Shown in pieces: positions 60,493 through 64,000 of a stretch of DNA of 64,000 bases (its first letter is position 1; each line of letters begins with the position of its first letter). The translations under genes and the position numbers were made by a program. The stretch spans positions 2,680,001-2,744,000 of the forward strand of contig NZ_LN831790.1 of the NCBI RefSeq assembly GCF_001013905.1. The letters are read 5' to 3'. The notes below the pieces were generated by a model. It worked only from the letters and a program-made list of their open reading frames with translations. It was not told the DNA's origin and made no database searches. This DNA comes from Streptomyces leeuwenhoekii. Lineage in GTDB: Bacteria; Actinomycetota; Actinomycetes; Streptomycetales; Streptomycetaceae.

Positions 60493-62873
60493 GGGGTGGT
60501 CTCGCCCTCGTCGGGTCCGGTGGCTCGGCTGCGGGCTCGGGCGGCTTCGGTGGGGGCGTTGGCGCGGGTGTAGGCGTCGGCGGACTGGAGCCAGCAGGCG
60601 CGGGCGTCGGCGGGGCGGCCGGCGTCCTCGTGGGCGAGGGCCAGGTTATGGAAGGTCTGGCCCTCGCCGTACCAGTCCTCGAACTCCCGGCCGATCTCCA
60701 GGTCCTTACCGAACGCCTCGATCGCTTCCTCCACCCGACCCGCCTCCCGCAGGGCGACGCCGAGGTTGTTCCACGCCCTGGCCTCGCCCTGGCGGTCCCC
60801 GACGGCCTGACATACGTCGAGGCCGCGGGTGTGGGCGTCGATCGCTTCCTCCACCCGGCCCGCCTCCCGCAGGGCGACGCCGAGGTTGTTCCACGCCGTG
60901 GCCTCGTTGCGGCGGTCCCCGGCGGCCTGGAGCAGGTCGAGGTCGCGGGTGTGGACGTCGATCGCTTCCTCCACCCGGCCCGCCTCCCGCAGGGCGAGGC
61001 CGAGATTGTTCCACGCCCCGGCCTCGTTGTGGCGGTCCCCGACGGCCTGGAACAGGTCGCGGGCGCGAGTATGGGCATCAATCGCCTCCTCCACCCGGCC
61101 CGCCTCCCCCAGGGCGATGCCGAGGTTGTTCCACGCCCCGGCCTCGTTGCGGCGGTCCCCGGCGCGGTGTGCGGCCTCCTGAGCGGCACGGCTGACCGTG
61201 ATCAAGTCGTCGAAGTGCCGCCGCCAGTGGAGATACGGCCACAGGCACAGCGCCAGCCTCACCGCCGTGCCCGCGTACCGCTCCTCCCGCGCCCACAACG
61301 CCGCCGCCACCAGCCCCGCCCGCTCCGAGTCCAGCCACGCCAACGCCTGCCCCCGGTCCCCGAACCGCTCCGCCTCCACCCTCCCCGGCAACCAGGCCAA
61401 CCGGTCAGCGGCCGCAGTCGCCCACCGGTGATAAAACCCCAGCACCCGCTCCCGCGCCGCCTCCCCCTCCTCCCGCAACCCCGCATCCCCGGCAACCACC
61501 CCCGCCCCGAACACCCGCACAAGGTCATGCATCCGCCACCACCCACGCCCACTCCCCCGCTCCACGAGGTGGGCCCGAGCCAAGGCCCTCAGCTCACGCG
61601 CAGGTGCCGCATCGGCGCCGACCAGCGCGGCGATCACCTCCTCGCTCGCCTCCGGCCCCGGCGCGAGGGCCAGCAGCCGCAGCAGCCGGGCCTGCTCGGG
61701 CGGCAGCCGGCGGTACGACAGTTCGAACGCGGCGCGGACGCTGCGCTCGCCGTCGTAGAGGTCGTCGAGACGGTCGTGGGACTCGGCCAGTTCCGCCACC
61801 AGCTCGGTCACCGGCTTGTCCGGGTCCTCCGCCAGCAGCGCGGCGGCGATCTGGAGGGCGAGCGGCAGGTGTCCGCAGAGGCCGGCCAGTCGCTCGGCGG
61901 CGCCGGGGTCGTCGGCGATGCGGGTGTCGTCCGGGCCGGCGATGCGCAGGGCGCGGTCGAGCAGCCCGTACGCCTCCGCCGGGGTCAGCTCGTCCAAGGC
62001 CACGAGGCGCGCACCCAGTTGCGGCAGCCGGTCGCGCGAGGTGACGAGGACGCGATGCCGGGTGTCACCGGGCAGCAGGGGCCGTACCTGTTCCGGGGAC
62101 GAGGCGTTGTCCGCGAGGATCAGCACCGGCCCGCGCTCGCGCGCCCGTTCGGCCAGCACCGAGCGGTACAGCACCGCCCGCTCGTCCGCCGTGGCCGGAA
62201 GGTCCTCGGGTCGCACCCCGAGCGCCCGCAGCAGGGCCTGGAGGCCCCGGTCGGCGGTCACCGGCTCGGAGTCGTACCCGTGCAGGTCGACGAAGAGGGC
62301 CCCGCCCGGGAACCACCCGCGCGCGCAGGCCTGGTGCGCGGTCTCCACGGCCAGCGCGGTCTTGCCGATGCCGCCGAGCCCGGAGACGGCGGCGACCAGC
62401 ACGGCCGCCGGGCTCGGGGCCGCCGGATCCAGCGCCGCCAGCAGGGCGTCGGTCTCCGCGATCCGCCCGGTGAAGCCGCCCGGCCGGGGCGGCAGCCCGG
62501 CGAGGGCCTCCGGAGCGGCGGCCCCGCCCGGCTGGATGACGATCTGCACGCCGACGACCTCCCGCAGGAAGACACCGCCGCGGAAGTCGGTGTGATCACC
62601 GCGGTACCAGCTCGCCGTGGTGCCCGGTGCGTGCTCCTCCATGGCCCGCGCCACGGCCCCGGCGACGCCGGGCTCGCCGCCCAGCAGCCCGGCGAGCCGC
62701 TCCCCCCACGCCCGTACGGCGTCCCGTCGTGCCGGGTCCTCCGCCGCCCGGGCCAGCTCCCGGACCGGCGCCCCGGCGTCCAGGCCGACCGCCCGCGCCA
62801 GCTCCTCCACCGCCTTGCGCCCGGTGTCCCCGCCCGCGCCCTCGGCCAGTGCCGCAAGCAACGCCGCTCTCAT
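60489..62873 (-). CDS. STAND protein: NB-ARC ATPase with C-terminal TPR repeats
   Basis: 794 residues. An N-terminal helical segment (about 1-110) I do not recognise; then an NB-ARC core with SGLGGIGKTALA (P-loop, about 161-172), PVLILADNASS (Walker B), VLVTSRDRLPQL, CGHLPLAL (GLPL-like) and WWRMHDLVRVFG (MHD motif); then five TPR-like units (about 560-770), of which the last four are nearly identical 40-residue copies. Such proteins switch between ADP and ATP forms on binding a ligand. In bacteria they act as regulators or as phage sensors. No DNA-binding domain is seen. ATG 62873 has GGGGG just upstream. It follows a membrane-protein gene by 41 bases. Confidence 0.88.
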   Translation of the reverse strand: MRAALLAALAEGAGGDTGRKAVEELARAVGLDAGAPVRELARAAEDPARRDAVRAWGERLAGLLGGEPGVAGAVARAMEEHAPGTTASWYRGDHTDFRGGVFLREVVGVQIVIQPGGAAAPEALAGLPPRPGGFTGRIAETDALLAALDPAAPSPAAVLVAAVSGLGGIGKTALAVETAHQACARGWFPGGALFVDLHGYDSEPVTADRGLQALLRALGVRPEDLPATADERAVLYRSVLAERARERGPVLILADNASSPEQVRPLLPGDTRHRVLVTSRDRLPQLGARLVALDELTPAEAYGLLDRALRIAGPDDTRIADDPGAAERLAGLCGHLPLALQIAAALLAEDPDKPVTELVAELAESHDRLDDLYDGERSVRAAFELSYRRLPPEQARLLRLLALAPGPEASEEVIAALVGADAAPARELRALARAHLVERGSGRGWWRMHDLVRVFGAGVVAGDAGLREEGEAARERVLGFYHRWATAAADRLAWLPGRVEAERFGDRGQALAWLDSERAGLVAAALWAREERYAGTAVRLALCLWPYLHWRRHFDDLITVSRAAQEAAHRAGDRRNEAGAWNNLGIALGEAGRVEEAIDAHTRARDLFQAVGDRHNEAGAWNNLGLALREAGRVEEAIDVHTRDLDLLQAAGDRRNEATAWNNLGVALREAGRVEEAIDAHTRGLDVCQAVGDRQGEARAWNNLGVALREAGRVEEAIEAFGKDLEIGREFEDWYGEGQTFHNLALAHEDAGRPADARACWLQSADAYTRANAPTEAARARSRATGPDEGETTP
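60721..61180 (-). repeat. Tandem 120-base repeats coding TPR units
   Basis: Near-identical 120-base units start at 60721, 60841 and 60961, with a partial fourth at 61081. Each begins ATCGCTTCCTCCACCCG or a close variant and codes for one 40-residue TPR unit (WNNLGVALREAGRVEEAIDA type). The period and phase are exact and codon use is shared, pointing to recent duplication or gene conversion. Confidence 0.9.
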
Positions 62874-62914
62874 GTTCCCCCACCGCGTCCCGGTCGTGGG
62901 TCAACGGTACGGCG

Positions 62915-63487
62915 TCACGGGCCGGTCGGGGCCCGTCCCGCGGGCCTGGTGTACAGCACCACCTGGGCCCCGAGTCCCACCACCGCGAGCGCCTCCACCA
63001 CCGACAGACCGATCAGCAGCACACCGGCGTCCCCGCTCGCCCAGAACACGGCGAGCGCGGCGATCGGTACGGCGCAGAAGGCGACCAGGTCCACGACGCA
63101 CTGGATCGCCTTGCGGGACCTGCGGCGCGCGTCGCGCCGGTGGTACGCCTCCCAGCCGAAGGTCGAGAAGTCCGCGCCGCCGCCACCGGCCGCGGTGGCC
63201 TGGGCCGCCAGCCGGGGCCCCAGCTCGTCCCGCACGTACAGCCCGATCGCGGAGATCTTCTCGTCGTTGACCAGGTACGTCCATCCGAGGACGACACACA
63301 CCGGCGGCAGCGCCAGCAGCATCGCCGGCTGCTCGGCCTGCGCCGCGGCGGCGATGACTGCGGCGACCACGGCCAGCGTGACGTACAGCAGGTTGTCGCG
63401 GAACCCGATCCGCGCCTTCTGCTCGTCCTTCACGGTCTGGTACTCGGCGAGCAGCAACTGCCCCACGCTGACGTCTTGTTCGGCCAC
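62915..63487 (-). CDS. Four-helix membrane protein of unknown function
   Basis: 190 residues. N-terminal cytoplasmic part (EYQTVKDEQKARIGFRDN), two adjacent membrane helices (about 29-47 and 54-71), a central hydrophilic part with many charged residues (about 72-120, DARRRSRKAIQ), and two further helices (about 124-145 and 150-173). I do not know a function. The 2+2 helix layout resembles small membrane effectors associated with nucleotide-signalling and STAND systems. GTG 63487 has GGGGAC upstream. It lies head-to-head with the nucleoside phosphorylase-like gene and upstream of the STAND gene on the same strand. Confidence 0.75.
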   Translation of the reverse strand: MAEQDVSVGQLLLAEYQTVKDEQKARIGFRDNLLYVTLAVVAAVIAAAAQAEQPAMLLALPPVCVVLGWTYLVNDEKISAIGLYVRDELGPRLAAQATAAGGGGADFSTFGWEAYHRRDARRRSRKAIQCVVDLVAFCAVPIAALAVFWASGDAGVLLIGLSVVEALAVVGLGAQVVLYTRPAGRAPTGP

Positions 63488-63532
63488 GGTGACCGTCCCC
63501 CTCCCCCATCGGCTCGGCAGTACCTTAGGCAG

Positions 63533-64000
63533 ATGCCCGAGCCGCAGCACACCGCCACCGCCGTCGTCCTCACCGCGCTGCCGGTGGAGTACGACGCCGT
63601 AGCCGCCCACCTGACGGACCTCGAGGAGGACGTGCACCGCAACGGGACCCGGGTGGAGATCGGCCGGCTCGGCGGTACGGCCTGGCGGGTGGCGGTCGCG
63701 GAGCTCGGCGAGGGCGCGCTGAACACGGCGACACTCGCGACGCAGCTCGTGGAGTGGCTGCGCCCGGAAGTGCTGCTGTTCGTCGGAGTCGCGGGCGGGC
63801 TGAAGGCCGAGCTGGAGATCGGGGACGTCGTCGTCGGGACGAAGGTGTACGCCTTCCAGGGCGGCAAGCAGACCCCGGAGGGCTTCCACGCCCGTCCCGA
63901 GGTCTGGCACGGCTCCCACCGCCTGGTGCAGACGGCGCGCTCGGCGCTGCGGGAGCTGAAGGACATCCGAGGCCATCGCAGACCGATCGCGGCCGGGGAC
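63533..64000 (+). CDS. Nucleoside phosphorylase/nucleosidase-like protein, 3' end off the window
   Basis: The first 156 residues are seen. ALPVEYDAV at the N-terminus, GEGALNTATLATQLVEWLRPEVLLFVGVAGGL, and the ELEIGDVVVGTKVYAFQGG segment are those of the PNP/UDP phosphorylase superfamily (MTA/SAH nucleosidase branch). The enzyme would cleave the glycosidic bond of a nucleoside or nucleotide. In many actinobacteria this domain is the N-terminal part of longer STAND-type proteins, so the off-window part could carry NB-ARC or TPR domains. ATG at 63533. Confidence 0.85.
   Translation, partial: MPEPQHTATAVVLTALPVEYDAVAAHLTDLEEDVHRNGTRVEIGRLGGTAWRVAVAELGEGALNTATLATQLVEWLRPEVLLFVGVAGGLKAELEIGDVVVGTKVYAFQGGKQTPEGFHARPEVWHGSHRLVQTARSALRELKDIRGHRRPIAAGD

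Noticed and set aside
60721..61180. Tandem repeats considered as a CRISPR array
   Set aside because: The units are 120 bases, contiguous without spacers, and code for TPR helices in frame.

Overview
The window is high-GC actinobacterial DNA, almost certainly Streptomyces or a close relative. Supporting signs are third-position G/C in nearly every codon, frequent GTG and TTG starts, the glycogen/trehalose (GlgE-pathway) block, and a rare in-frame TTA codon inside a secondary-metabolism gene. From memory, the left arm (gcvT-gcvH-glyA-sdaA) and the right arm (EF-hand protein, L,D-transpeptidases, metalloprotease, glgP-glgE-treS-pep2-glgB, HelD, thioredoxin) match one conserved chromosomal region of S. 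coelicolor (about SCO5472 down to SCO5437). The roughly 22 kb between them looks like a strain-specific insertion.

Layout. 1-580: end of a P-loop ATPase gene. 765-5414: glycine/serine catabolism, with a tandem glycine riboswitch ahead of gcvT, then gcvH, glyA and, after a hairpin-rich gap, sdaA. 5538-6095: GH25 muramidase. 6178-23968: a compact hybrid NRPS-PKS cluster. It holds an MFS exporter, a type II thioesterase and a free-standing A-PCP on the minus strand. On the plus strand are a TylF-like O-methyltransferase, a PCP-LLM-C-A-PCP synthetase with a built-in luciferase-like monooxygenase, an ACP-KS-AT protein and a degenerate thioesterase-like protein. On the minus strand again are a DMT exporter, an ATP-grasp ligase and an FAD-dependent enzyme. 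I cannot match this set to a known product. 25042-28487: a GntR regulator divergent from a leucine-leader-controlled leuA paralogue and an orphan ABC ATPase.

28547-41707: an EF-hand protein, a decayed MerR-type regulator, a YVTN lipoprotein, an anti-sigma-like ATPase, an enoyl-CoA hydratase, two paralogous L,D-transpeptidases, glgX, a Tat-exported sulfatase preceded by a cysteine-rich leader peptide, an M4 metalloprotease and a DUF1990 protein. 41711-53250: glgP facing away from the operon glgE-treS-pep2-glgB, which interconverts trehalose, maltose-1-phosphate and alpha-glucan. glgE carries a one-base frameshift here. 53247-56425: helD and a merR-trx pair, with a strong candidate small RNA between helD and trx. 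56598-60492: the C4-dicarboxylate transporter dctA divergent from a CitA/DcuS-type two-component system. 60489-64000: an NB-ARC/TPR STAND protein, a four-helix membrane protein and the start of a nucleoside-phosphorylase-like protein. This gene set resembles NLR-like defence or signalling modules.

Regulation visible in the sequence includes a metabolite riboswitch (glycine), two leader peptides read by codon content (Leu for leuA, Cys for the sulfatase), a bldA-type TTA codon in the NRPS gene, a likely antisense RNA over the helD leader, and several dyads. All product calls rest on motif recognition by eye; no database search was possible.
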